A DNA stretch of 64,000 nt from Enoplolaimus lenunculus (GCA_030248215.1 JASANG010000424.1:493917-557916); one strand, 5' to 3'; positions 36,609 through 49,300 are shown, counted from the first letter of the stretch. Numbers and translations: made by a program. The notes: generated from the sequence alone by a model not told the origin.

Positions 36609-37565
36609 TCACCCCAACGGTTAGTTTAACCCCAACGGTTGGTTTCACCCCAACGGTTGGTTTCCCCCCAACGGTTGGTTTCCCCCAACGGTTGGTTTCC
36701 CCCAGCGGTTGGTTTTCCCGCAACGGTTGGTTTCCCCCCAACGGTTGGTTTTCCCCAACGGTTGGTTTCCCCCCAACGGTTGGTTTCCCCCCAACGGTTG
36801 GTTTCCCCCCAACGGTTGGTTTCACCCCAACGGTTGGTTTCACCCCAACGGTTGGTTTCACCCCAACGGTTGGTTTCACCCCAACGGTTGGTTTCACCCC
36901 AACGGTTGGTTTCACCCCAACGGTTGGTTTCATCCCAACGGTTGGTTTCACCCCAACGGTTGGTTTCCCCCAACGGTTGGTTTCACCCCAACGGTTGGTT
37001 TCACCCCAACGGTTGGTTTCCCCCCAACGGTTGGTTTCGCTCCAGCGGTTGGTTTCACCCCAACGGTTGGTTTCCCCCAACGGTTGGTTTCACCCCAACG
37101 GTTGGTTTCACCCCAACGGTTGGTTTCCCCCCAACGGTTGGTTTCACCCCAACGGTTGGTTTCACCCCAACGGTTGGTTACACCCCAACGGTTGGTTACA
37201 CCCCAACGGTTGGTTTCACCCCAACGGTTGGTTTCACCCCAACGGTTGGTTTCACCCCAACGGTTGGTTTCACCCCAACGGTTGGTTTCACCCCAACGGT
37301 TGGTTTCACCCCAACGGTTGGTTTCATCCCAACGGTTGGTTTCACCCCAACGGTTGGTTTCTCCAACGGTTGGTTTCACCCCAACGGTTGGTTTCACCCC
37401 AACGGTTGGTTTCCCCCAACGGTTGGTTTCACCCCAACGGTTGGTTTCCCCCAACGGTTGGTTTCACCCCAACGGTTGGTTTCACCCCAACGGTTGGTTT
37501 CCCCCCAACGGTTGGTTTCACCCCAACGGTTGGTTTCACCCCAACGGTTGGTTACACCCCAATGC
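36609..37565. repeat. 18-bp minisatellite, about 53 units
   Basis: The unit is CCCCAACGGTTGGTTTCA with 17-19 bp length variants that differ mainly in the C run and in CACC versus CCCC. Each unit contains the odd-centred palindrome CCAAC-G-GTTGG. Since 18 bp is six codons, most frames on both strands stay open and give repeats such as HPNGWF or GETNRW. Several competing frames, no codon bias and the repeat itself explain these, so no protein is called. Confidence 0.95.
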
Positions 37566-37719
37566 TTGGTTTTATACAAATACGTTGGTTAGGCGCTTGT
37601 TTTCAGGATAAAAGTTTCTGTCATGCAAACGATTTTTTGAAACTCCGTATTTAGTTTAATCAGTCTTCTCACTTTTCATAGTTCGGATTGATGGATTAAT
37701 CAGCAGCTTGGTAAAGCGG

Positions 37720-38585
37720 TTGAAACTAGAAAAAATTGCTCAGCACTTGAGCAGCATGGGATATGCTTCATATTCCTATTAAAAGGATAGTAACTAGACC
37801 AACACATTCGTTCGATGTAACCTGGAAAAATATTAAGAAACAATGGCGTCCAAAATCATGTTGACTATTAATTCCTCTGAAACATATTGCGGATAGCAAA
37901 ATGTTTGTAATTTTCTTTTATAAGAAACAAATGTTTTGCTTTAAATGTGTATTGAAGTTTTCTACACGAACGTACTAAACTCACCTTGGGCTCTCTATTA
38001 ACATAGTTAATTGAATTCCACAAGAACACTGCATGGCGACATAATTGGGGAGTTAGAGTACTGATGACCAATTTTGTAAGATACTTTATTAAACAAGGCG
38101 TCACAAAATGACTCACAATTGATGCTTTAAAAACGACTCTTGACTTTACCCGCCTTTTAACCTTATTGACAAACAAACAAGTTTACAAGTAGAAATCTAT
38201 AAATGCGCATTTCCCTGCTAAGTTATTTGTTTCACTGCATAGTCGCGACTAGAGGATCAAAATTCTCACCGTATTCTGGCAGCATCGATTAATCTGGCAA
38301 AAGCAAGATCATTATACGTCAGCCATGTCTCTGTAACCCTGCTATTATCTAAGAAATTTCTTAAAATGTATAATAAATCCGCAAAAACTTTCAACATAAA
38401 AATAGATTTGCTCTCCGCAATATGTTTCAGAAGAATTAATAGTCAACATGATTTTGGACGCCATTGTTTCTTAATATTTTTCCAGGTTACATCGAACGAA
38501 TGTGTTGGTCTAGTTACTATCCTTTTAATAGGAATATGAAGCATATCCCATGCTGCTCAAGTGCTGAGCAATTTTTTCTAGTTCA
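37720..38585. repeat. Near-perfect 180-bp inverted repeat with 500-bp spacer
   Basis: 37720-37902 and 38408-38585 are reverse complements with only a few differences (for example GCTCAGCACTTGAGCAGC and TTCGTTCGATGTAACCTGG appear in both). It nests inside the 3.5-kb element. The spacer has no coding signal. Confidence 0.9.
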
Positions 38586-39523
38586 ATTCCAGACTACGTA
38601 AAATTTTATTCTAAAATTTTACACGATTTTATAATATCAAAAAATTTTTAATTGCAAAATTAAAACTGCAATATAAATTAAAGGGGAAATTTAACGATTG
38701 TTACGATTTGCGTTTTGAAAAATATTTCCATTCCAGACTGCGTTAAAATGAATGTAGTTAGATTCCTGACAATTGACATCGTTATTAAAATCCATTACAG
38801 ACTACGGTTAAATTACATATATTCCATTTCAGACTATGCCAAGGTTACACACATTCATATCCTCACTGCATTAATTATATCTTATTTCAAGTTGAGGCAA
38901 ATTAAAATCGATTAAACTTTATATTGAAATACCTGGAATTGAATAAAAATAAAACTGAGTATTTAATAAGATTTAAGAAACAAGATATAAAATTTCTGTC
39001 AATTCCATACGCATCTTTCCCTGAAAAACATTTGTCAATAACTTATATCATAACCACAACTATAAAGTTTTGATGAGTTCAGCTTACTTCTGTCAAATTA
39101 GGTGAAATCAGTGTTTCAAAAGTGTTATTTCAAACTCAACTTCAATTCCATTCCAGTAGATTCGCTATGTAGCGCCATTCAGTCTGCATATGTGTAATAT
39201 TGGCTATTGTCGATTTGCAAACTGGTATACTAAAATAAAACGTACCCATCTCAACACCAATTTGATCGTTCTGTAAATATTTAAATTCGTAGAAACTCTA
39301 AAAATTTATTGCACATAAACTCGCAAATTTTGGATATGTTTCTACAGTTTAATTCATGTCCAGACTGTGTAAAATCAAACGCGATTCAATTCCTGTACAC
39401 TTGTGATAAATTTTATCAAAAATTATAAAATTCAGTTTGCAAACTGAAATAAAATATTTTATAAATTTATTTGTCGGAATGACTGGAAATTTTCCACCAC
39501 AGTGTCACTCCTTATTGTGGACC

Positions 39524-40726
39524 AAGCATTAGATGTAGTTAGATTATTGGTATATAAGGGTTTTGTTGGCTTTTCTGTAGGTTTGAATAGCCGCATATAT
39601 TCATTCCATTATATTTGTTGGTATCGCTTTATGTTTTGTTTATATAATCGTGTGTGTATTGCATGTTTTGTTTGTATTCGTTTGTTAACGGCCTTTTGAG
39701 CATTTATGCAATTAAAAATTATGAAATTTTTTGTACTATAGTTTCTATAGTGTATATAGTCATATCCGTTTTCGTATTTGGAAGCACTATCCGTTTACGT
39801 TTATTTTCAACATTGGTCAATTCCCTACTAGTTTCCAGTTAAAAACTTTACATTTTAATGGTAACCAAACGTTTTTTCATGAAATCGTAGTAGTTTCTGT
39901 CGCATGATAGATAAGTAAAAGGGTTGCGCTTCATACAAAAACATTTTCTGATATTCAAGAAATATTTTCTGAAATTCAAGACAATTATTGCAAGATAAAT
40001 ACGTCTGAAATATAAAACAAATATGTCTGAAATAAAAGACTTGTTTGTTAATTTTTGAAACATATGTATTGAGATTTGACAGAGAAGTCGTCTTCAAAAT
40101 TGGGAGTTAATCTCAACCAAATTCCCTAATTTTTACGCCTGAGCTCAACCCGAGACATCATTTAAATTGGTTTATTTATGTACTCTCTTAGATAAATTTC
40201 GTAAAATATGCATAATTTTACTACCGAAATTGCCGGGAGCTCGGGCAAAAATTCTACCGGAGCCTCTGGCATAGCGCAGCGGCGTTCGACGCAGTAAAGT
40301 GTATATGGCGTAGCCCTAACTAAAATTAGCGGTATATACTAATTCTAAGCGCTAAATTTTAGTATAATCGAAATTTTACGTGTATTGTGAGGTATAAAAT
40401 GTGACTATATAGTTTCGTGCGATACCTCATGTCGTGAAGTGGTTGTGAACGAATTTTTTAATCAATTGTTTTTCTGATTGAATTTCTGGTGTTGGAACAT
40501 AACGTAGGAATGTCTAAAATTTGTGAAAATAAATTCTGTCGATAAAGGGTTTTATATGTTTTAGTTTATAGCTGTTGTGCTCATTTATATTTTGGTATTT
40601 CTGGTCGAATCTATGCTGTTATCTCTGTGACGTAATAAACTGCCGATTGAAATCAGCAGAGCGAGGATTTTTAAGTTTGTTTTGCACAAAAGTTTTTATA
40701 TAAAAAAGTTCCGACAGATTATAATC
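39524..40726. other. No gene; one family J piece
   Basis: 39840-40200 shares TTCTGAAATTCAAGAC, CTGAAATAAAAGACTTG and CAAAATTGGGAGTTAAT-type phrases with the full family J copy at 46240-46902. The rest is unclassified AT-rich sequence. Confidence 0.5.
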
Positions 40727-41093
40727 ATAGGGTGTCTTAAACGGATAGTAAAAAAAGAACGCACACAGCAAAAAATGGTGAGTCAAATTGACTCTCTCCG
40801 AAATAGGCTCTACGGGACTACACAAACCGAGTCAAAATTCGACTCCGGCAGAGTCAAATTCGATTCACTGAGTCGCATGTTTGACTCTGGCTGAGTCGAA
40901 TTTGACTCAATTTGTGTAGTCCCGTAGAGCCTATTGCGGAGAGAGTCAATTTGACTCACCATTTTTTGCAGTGCAAATGAAAACGGATAGTGATCAAAAT
41001 AAAACGGAAACGGAAAGCGGATATTGAAGCATATACGTTTTAAAAATGTTTTTTCTGCCAACAACTGAGGGGTGGATTAAATTCACCCGGAGC
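40727..41093. repeat. Family K element with MITE A nested inside
   Basis: AGGGTGTCTTAAACGGATAG starts the element, which resumes after the MITE with ACGGATAGTGATCAAA, then ACGGAAACGGAAAGCGG, and ends TTCTGCCAACAACTGAGG..ATTAAATTCACC. The second copy at 42087-42377 lacks the MITE, which shows the order of insertion. Confidence 0.7.
40764..40973. repeat. MITE family A copy, nested
   Basis: Well-preserved ends CACAGCAAAAAATGGTGAG and CACCATTTTTTGCAGTG inside family K. Younger than its host element. Confidence 0.9.
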
Positions 41094-42086
41094 CGGATGT
41101 TTATGCGAAATTAGGTAGTAAAAATGACGGTTAATTAGATAAGTTTAGCTTATATCTGCATATGTTGTTAATTTGTTTGGTGTTACGCTAATTTTCTGCG
41201 AAACTTTGAAAATTCTTTCCTGAAAATGACAAAAGTATAACTAAAACGCACTAAACAGATAAAATTTGCAAAATTATGCAAAATTTTACTACCGAAATTG
41301 CCATCTTAAATGGTTCCGTGCTTCGAAATATGACTGATAAGGATATTTACAACTTTTAACTATAATCTGCGAAAGCTTCTTAGGCATGCAATCATGGCTT
41401 TCCAAATCGAATTTGGATACTAAACAACATACAAAATACGAAAAATGTTGCTACGTGACTGAACCTACCGCAAAAATTCTATCGGAACCACTGCTCGCAT
41501 TTATGCCGGAACTGGAAGTAGACCCGCTGTACCCTACTAAATTTTGTTTCATCTCAGACTTTCGGCTCCGGTATTTTTTACCTTCGGTATGGCACCCTGC
41601 CTGCTACGACCGCATGAAAATTGCTCATGTCTGTAAAAATTTAAAATCCATATATAAAAAGTATTTTTTCGTTTACATATAAATAAAATTTTCAGTCGTT
41701 TCAAAAGCTGAATCAATATCTATATTCTGATCAGTAGAATGCTTGGTATCAAACTAAGTGAATTATTACGCCTTTGGCGATCACATTTCGGTTAAAAAGC
41801 AGATAATACACATTTCTGGTATAAGCTTTTTCTTCATTTTAAAAATTTTCAATTTTTGACATTTAATAAAGAATAAATAGCATCGTTCCATGGTTTTAGG
41901 AGCTACGTTTATCTCATCCCTAAAGGTTCGAAAATTCAGTTATTTAAATTCATGCAATTATGTTCTGATATAATGTGCAATTACCGCTTTTACTACTGGC
42001 CGGCCGGCCGGCAGCCAACGAAACATTTGATTGGACGGCCAATATAAAAGTTCAAATTTTAAAAATTCAAGCATTTTATATTATAT
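41094..42086. other. No gene seen
   Basis: AT-rich. It includes GGCCGGCCGGCCGG at 41998-42012, an alternating FseI-like run that is unusual for this window. No coding or repeat family assignment. Confidence 0.4.
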
Positions 42087-42377
42087 ATCAGGGTGTATTA
42101 AACGGATAGTAAAAGTAACGGAAATGGAAAGTGATCAAAGCGGGCCCGAAGCCAATTGGGCTCAGCCTCCCTGGAAAAGTTTTAGCCCCCCTAGAAAGGT
42201 TTCAACCTTGCTTGTAACTCATTGAAAACCCTTGAATGCCCCTCCTGACAAATTTTTAGCTCCCCTACCAAGGCGAGCTGGAAACGGGTTTGGATCAAAG
42301 TAATGGAAATGGAAACAGAAAACGAATATTTATTATATTTTTCTGCCAACACAATTGAGGCGGGTATAAAATTCACG
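42087..42377. repeat. Family K element, second copy, interrupted by family L
   Basis: AGGGTGTATTAAACGGATAG..ATGGAAAGTGATCAAAG is cut at 42140 and resumes at 42293 with GATCAAAGTAATGGAAATGG. It ends TTCTGCCAACACAATTGAGG..TAAAATTCACGC. Confidence 0.75.
42141..42292. repeat. Family L element with 8-bp target duplication
   Basis: CGGGCCCGAAGCC..CCTACCAAGGCGAGCTGG sits between two copies of GATCAAAG (42133-42140 and 42293-42300), which family K has once at this place (40992). An 8-bp duplication fits hAT-type insertion. Other copies are at 43759-43936 and, reversed, at about 59256-59395. Confidence 0.8.
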
Positions 42378-42383
42378 CTTTAG

Positions 42384-42632
42384 ATTTCAGTGAGTAGATT
42401 TTAACTCAGAATAGTTGGATCACTCAGCCTGAGTTAGGACTATCAGAACTTAGAATTTTGAGTTGATTCGACAATTCATTCTGAGTTAATTAATCGAATC
42501 ATCCAGAGCCAACTAAACTCAGTAAGAAAGAATAAACTCAACTCAGAGTGAGTTAATGTTCACTGATATTAATTCAGAAAAAACCAATTCGCAAGCTGAA
42601 TTGATAATCAACTCATTGGAATTTACAGTGCA
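42384..42632. repeat. MITE family B copy
   Basis: TTTCAGTGAGTAGATTTTAAC at one end and CTCATTGGAATTTACAGTG at the other, with the usual ACTCAG/GAGTTGA interior. It abuts the end of family K. Confidence 0.8.
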
Positions 42633-43359
42633 CCAGTGTTTCTAAAATTTCAAAAAAATGGCAGTTCAGAAATTTTTAAGATTTTGGATGAATTTCGTAA
42701 TTCATATTTCATTTCGAATTTTAGCATATCTTTAACAAAAAATTGCGAAGTATACACGTGAGTTATGTACACAATAAGCTGTGGCGTAGCCATAGGGGGT
42801 TTCAGCTGTCAACTTCCCCCGTTTGAGATTTTAATTCTTTTACTAAAAGAGCTAAAATTTCTAATCAAGTATAACTGTGTTCTTGGCGATTTTAGTGTGA
42901 GAATCGCTTAGTGCAAAGGTTTGATCTTGATTTAGGGTCCCTTAAAATTGCAGGGGTTTACGGGTGGCAGTAGCCTAATAAATTTCTTGTCTGGGTACTC
43001 CCATATCGTGGGCTACTAATTTTTCGCACCTGAAATGTAACATTGACAAAAATATACGATGGCTAACTTCCCAGTAGGTTGTGCTTCTGCTATCGCGAAC
43101 CTGTTTTGTTTTCGGTTTGATTTCTGGCACCGAACGACATTAATATCTCAAACATATATAGATTCTTTAACTAATTCTATTTTTATACTCAATGTGCCGA
43201 ATATCAGGTGCATCATTAAAGTGCTATTTGGGTCAATGATTTCTAGTTATATTTGCAAGCGTGAGAAAATTCTCATCGTTTACTATCGCCACAGACGACA
43301 CTGTGGGAAAATTGTCTGGGAACATTGCAGTTTCTAATTGAATTCTAAAAACGGTACCG

Positions 43360-46300
43360 ATGCAAGAAGATTCTGATGGATGTACAATGCCTGCTTGTAT
43401 GGTAATTTTTTTACATTTTGAAAAGATGCAAGGAATTGTAGATTAAAACTTTTCTATATGGCAAAAAAATACCTCTGCGAAACAGGCTCGTTTCGTTCAT
43501 GGAACAGGTTGTCACGAAACGTGCAAAAAATAAAACTATTTCAAACGCTTTTCGTGTTTCAAACATCATCTTTCAAAATGTTTTTCTGGATGTGGACATA
43601 CGATGAAATGAATCGCGAGCGTAGCTGAAAGGCTATAAACGCTTTTAATGCGAAAAGCGTTTTGTAGTTTTCATACGATTCCTTCAACAGAATACAAAAC
43701 CACACTTGGAAACACAAAAATACTTTTGGGCAACCCTCTGCATAGGCCAAATAAATATCAGGCCCGGGCCCGTAGCCAAGGCGGGGAGGGGACAGGGGGC
43801 TCAGCACCCCTGGGAAAATTTCGGCCCTCCTAGAAAGTTGTCAACCTTGTTTGTAACTTATTGAAAACCGTTGAATGCACCCCCTGAAAAACGTTTAGCC
43901 CATCATAGCAAGGTGAGCTGGCTACGCGCCTGATGTGGCCAAATAAATATTAGTCTCCCCTTATTCGGGTCGCTACAGTAATCCTGAAACTGTCCAATTT
44001 CGCGTCACCTGTGACTCCGACAAATTTTGTTGACCTCCGGCTCCGGTATTTTTTACCTTCGGTTACGTCAGCTCATAGACCGCCTTGAAAATTGTAGTTA
44101 CAATTAGGAATTATGCGATGGTCTCATAAAACGTTGGACTGGCTTACGGACCTGAAAGAGGCGTGCCGATATTCTTTATTGTTTTAGCCACTGTGGTTGG
44201 CAAGTGTAGTCGGAATTGCAGTAGCTGCGGTGACAATTACATCAACTACATTTTTTATTATTTGTATTGTTCAAAGGACATGCAAACGGTTCGTTGTTTT
44301 AAAATATTACCTATCGTTTCCATTCGTCTACACTGCAAAAAATGGTGAGTCAAATTGACTCTCTACTAAATAGGCTCTACAGGACCTACGCAAACTGACC
44401 CAAATTCGACTCCGCCAGAGTCAAACGTGCAACTCAGAGAGTTGAATTTGACTCTGGCGGAATCGAATTTGACTCACCATTTTTTGCAGTGTACGTTTGC
44501 CCAAAAATGGTCCGATTTTGAAAATTTGCGAATATGTCTTCGAATAAGTACTATTTTTACACTGCAAAAACTGGTGAGTCAACTTAACTCTCTCCAAAAT
44601 AGGCTGGTTCGGACTACACAAACTGAGTCAAAATTCCACTCCGCCAAAATCATATTCGACTCCATGAGTCGTTCAGTGAGTCGAATTCGACTCTGGCGAA
44701 GACGAATATGACTCAGTTTGTGTAGTCCGGAAAACCTATTGCGGAAAAAGTCAATTTAACTCACCATTTTTTGCAATGTACTATCTCATGCCAGAAAGTT
44801 TAATATACTAAAAATGCACTTTTCTAAGGAAAGTCACTGTGGGCAATTTCGTAGTTGTTTATCTTTTTTGTTAATCTTTCCAATGCCCGGTCAGATATAT
44901 TAGATGACTTTAAATTTAACACCATTCAACTTAGCTACATCAACAAGCAAGTGTGTCTAAAAATGTAAACACATCGACACTGGCTTGATCTATTGTTGCT
45001 TTTAGGCAAATGAATCAATTTGGAAGCATTTCAAAAACACGCGGGTTTACACTTCCAAAGTTCCCATTTGTTAACGTCCCTATTCAGCCTAAGTTTCCGG
45101 CCGACAAAACGCGTCGTTTGACTCAAAAAAGCGAGTATGAATTTGGTTCCGATACAGGTACTTGAAACTAAAAGCGGATATAAACCGGATATAAAGCGAG
45201 TATGAATTTGGATCCGATACAGGTACTTGAAACTAAAAGCGGATATAACCCAGATATAAAGCGAGTATGAATTTGGATCCGATACAGGTACTTGAAACTA
45301 AAAGCGGATATAAACCGGATATAAGGCATCTTCAGCTGGTTGCAAGTAGTTAAAAAAGGGCTATGTGCTAGTTTAACCTTCGAAGTAAACGTTATACTTG
45401 TAAAAAGGTTATTATGGTCCAGCTTTTAAATTAATACAAACTTCTTGTATGTCGTAAAAATGGATTTCTATGGGGCAAAATTCAACGCCGGTACTTTTTA
45501 CACTGGCCCCTACCACTGCAATGTTGGAGGGGGGGGAGACTAAGGATGGCTCTGTTTGGACAATTGTCGTTTGCACAACTGTAGTACTGGCGATCATTGT
45601 AGTCGATGGTGCCACATCATCTGGCGGTATTGCAAAAACGCGGTTTACATCACAGTTGAATTCAAAGAAGAAATAGTCAAACTGAACCGGTGGGTTCACT
45701 GTAAATACTAATAAGTTGAGTAATCAATTCAGCTAGCGAGTTGGTGATTTCTGAATTAATATCAGTAAACATTAGTTCACTCTGAGTTGAGTTGTTTCTT
45801 ACACTGAGTTGAGTTGATTCTCACTCTAAGTTGAGTAGACTCTGGGTGAGTTGATTAATTAACTCAGAATGAATTGAATCAGTTCAAAATTTTGAGTTCT
45901 GATAGTCATAACTCAGACTGAGTGATTCAACTCATTCTGAGATAAAATTAACTCACTGAAATTTACAGTGTTTAAATTTGATATTTTAAATTTGTATTTC
46001 TCTTTAGATTTTTAACTAATCTTAGTTCAACGGACAGCTCAAAATAGATGTTTCGTATTCAGGCATCACTTGCAAAAATAACAACCTTTTAGATTAAGTA
46101 AGAAAATAAAGGCCCTTCATACGTACAAGTTTTAGGTCTTTTCGGTTATCTCTTCCATCCGGCGTTTGCCCAAAAATGGTTAGATTTTGAAAATTTTAGC
46201 ATAGTTGATCTTCTCATGCCCTACCCTATGATCAGTCCACACACGAAATATATTGTCTTGTATTAATGAATATATGGTCTGAAATTTAAGACAATTATGT

Positions 46301-49300
46301 CTCGATACAGATTCCAGCCTTATATGTCTTTAATTCAAGACTTTTATTTCTTAAATTTTTCAGAAATATTGGTTTAAAAGTTTTCACACTTAATGAATGT
46401 CTTAAATTTAAGACTTTGTTTTATGAACGATTAAGAAAAATATTTCTGAAATATAAGACAAGCATATCTGAAATAAAACACAGAGATTTGTCATGGAAAC
46501 CGACTCCAAAATTGGGGGCCAATGTTCAACCCAATACCTTAATTTTACAACCAAAGATACGCTCAAGACGTAAACTTAGGTCGGAGGGAGCTTGACCTCA
46601 ACCCGAAATATCTTTGAAAATTCGATTATTTGTATACTCTCGTAAGAATATAAACTGAGTAACAGTTTTACATGCATAAAAATCAAAAAATAAATTTTTG
46701 AATATAAGACAACTGTTTTTAGATTTTGTGTCTTATAAATTGGCAATAGCAATTTCTTGAATATAAGACATTTATTTTTAACCATTTAAGAAACGAATTT
46801 CTGAGCTGTTTAAGGCTATTAATGTCTAAAATACAAGACATTTATGTCTTGAAAATTTAAGAAAGTAGGAGTCTTGAAATTTTAAGAAAATTTATTTGGT
46901 GTGCACGCCCAAAGTTGAATTGTTGAAGGTTCCAAGGTCCCCTGCTCGGGATCCAAAATTTTTGTGTCAAAAAGTTATGACAAATTATATACCATTCGAC
47001 GCAGCAAGTTTGTACAGTGAGAACTTGCAGTTATAGCTTTCACGGTATCATGTTTGAACTGTTAATATAACGTTTCACATCAAAACGTTTATAAATAGAT
47101 TTGTTTGATTTCGGACGTTCCGGCAAGCAAATAATCCGAATACAATATAAACTTAGAAAACTTTGCAAATTTGGTCGCTTCACTCAAGGGAAAACATCCT
47201 AAAATTTTCGAATTTTATTGAAATAATTAATGTTCAGCATCATTCACGCCTCAATTCACAAAAACAATTTTCGTATATTTATTTATTTGTTTATTTATTT
47301 ATTTATTTACTTGTTTATTCATTTATATATTTAATATTTATTATTTTTATTTCACTAGTTTCAGATCACGATTCTGTGTTTGGAACATATTGTGGATCGG
47401 GAGATAAAGGAACACGTCGATCTTATCTCAAATTTGAGTAAGTTTGCAAACGTAAACACAAATCTGGCGAGTTGCCAGCCAATCACCTTCAAAGGGGACA
47501 TGCGAGGATTTATCATTATATCAAAAGACGGGTTGGGGTAACGATTTTTCTAGGAGGGGAATGAAACATTCAAAAAGATGAAAATAGAAAGAAAATCTCT
47601 TACCTTTTGGAAAATATAAGTTTTTGCTAAAGCTTTATTTCAACAATTTTATGCTGCTTTATAGTGTTTGTCATGTGTCGAATTTCAATTGGTTAAGTTC
47701 ACTGTAAATTCCGATGAGTTGATTAATCAACTCAGAGAGAGATTTGGATATTTTTGCGTGTTTCTGAAGTAAAAAATCAGTGAACATTAACTCACACTGA
47801 GCTGATTTAATTATGCGTTAGTTAATTTATTAATTCAGAATGAGTTCAATCAATTCAGAATTCTGAGTTCTGAAAAACCTAATTCACAGCTGACAGACCT
47901 CTGAGTGGATTCAGCTCATTCGGAGTTAAAATCAACTCACTGAAATTTACAGTGTTGTGTGTCAAATTTTGTGCTATTCACAAGTCTTATTAGCAGCAGT
48001 GTGCAGCCGTAGGTTCAAATACATTAAAGTCAAACGACGGCAAAATTAGCCGATGCCAAAAGTGAAACGAAATTTATTCAGTAATAAAGTGGCGCTAGAA
48101 TTGACTATTATTTTAACATAAAATCTAAATGGTTTGTTTTAGGCCCGTAGTCAGCCATGCACGGATGTCACCTGAATATGCGCGTCTATATGTCTTATTG
48201 TCCAAACCGGGCACTGTGATTATTTTCAAAATTAAACATTTAAAAATTTGATACCTATTTAATTTCTGCCACACTAAAGTCAATTTGATAAGAAACAAAA
48301 CGTTTTATACCACACTACTGCTGATTTGTTACACAGCAAAAAATAGTGAGTCAAATTGACTCTCTCCGAAATAGACGCTACGGGACTACAGAAACTGAGT
48401 CAAATTCGACTCCGCCAGAGACAAGTTCGATTAACTGAGTCGAAAGTTTGACTCTGGCGGAGTCGAATTTGACTCAGTTTGTGTAGTCCCGTAAAGCCTA
48501 TTTCGGAGAGAGTTAATTTGACAAACCATTTTTTACAGTTGAAGCGTAAAATTTAAGAATATGCTAAGGCTTGCTGTTAGGCTTAGTCATATGCTGAGAC
48601 GTGGGCATCAACTTAAGCATAGGCTATAAGTTTCTGAGCCGAAGTCTAAGCCAAAGCTTCAGCCTATTTTATTCGTCTAGACATTACTAAGACAATGGTC
48701 TGTGACTTCACAGTTAGCCAAACCACAATTACACAAACCGCAATTACCCAGAAGCAATTGCCCAACTGCGTCAATGGCAAAAAACGACAATTGCAAAAAT
48801 GACAGTTGCCCAAATGACAATTACCCAAACGATAATTGCCCAAACGACAATTGCCCAAACGACAATTACCCAAACGACAACTGCCCAAACGACGACTTGT
48901 AGCGTTAGGAAAATAGTCGTTCTTGCAATTGTTGCGTTTGGACGATTGGTTTCATCCGGACAAACTGTTGTTTAGGCAATTGTTGCGGTTAGAAAATTGT
49001 TGCGTTAGGGCAATTGTTGCTGTTGCACTTGTTGCGTTTAGGCAATTCTCACAATTGGCAATTGTCGTTTGGGCAATTTTCGCATTCGGGCCGTCGCAGT
49101 TTAGGCAATCGTCGCCACCTTTGTGGGGGGGAACATTTTTCGTACGGGAAAAGTGTAACAAGGACCGGAAAAAATTTTATTCAGACGTAGAAAATAAAGT
49201 ATTAATAACAAAATCATTTCAGACGACGATCTGGATGGTCAAACAGCAGAGACGACATCCGGTCCCCAAGTTCAATACGCAATGCAATACCGGATATTTG

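Larger units (their letters stand above)
36061..39523. mobile_element. 3.5-kb DNA transposon-like element with terminal inverted repeats
   Basis: Left end GGTCCACAATAAGCAGTGAC, continuing ACAGTGGTGGAAAAT. The right end is its inverse over about 35 bp with two mismatches. Sub-terminal CAGTTTGCAAACTG palindromes occur three times on the left (36190-36265) and once on the right (39433), and right-half repeats of the type CATTCCAGACTACG lie at 38583, 38730, 38804 and 38824. No transposase frame is present. The interior holds an 18-bp minisatellite and a 180-bp inverted repeat. It is non-autonomous, and no clear target duplication was found. Confidence 0.65.

Noticed and set aside
36609-37565. CRISPR-like repeat array
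   Set aside because: There are no unique spacers; units are directly abutting 18-bp copies in an intron-bearing eukaryotic genome.
36574-37654. Several 100- to 320-codon open frames on both strands with HPNGWF- or GETNRW-type repeats
   Set aside because: The 18-bp unit is a multiple of three and lacks stops in most frames. Five or more frames are open at once, and length variants of 17-19 bp switch frames, so no single coding frame is favoured.
43059-43337. 92-codon open frame just before the synaptotagmin start
   Set aside because: No signal of coding, no family resemblance and no splice link in phase with exon 1.
45412-45699. Open frames on both strands with a hydrophobic stretch (VVCTTVVLAIIVV) considered as a synaptotagmin membrane anchor
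   Set aside because: A better anchor exon with correct phase and a following Cys/Arg cluster is at 44188-44288. This stretch lies in intron 3 with no matching splice sites.
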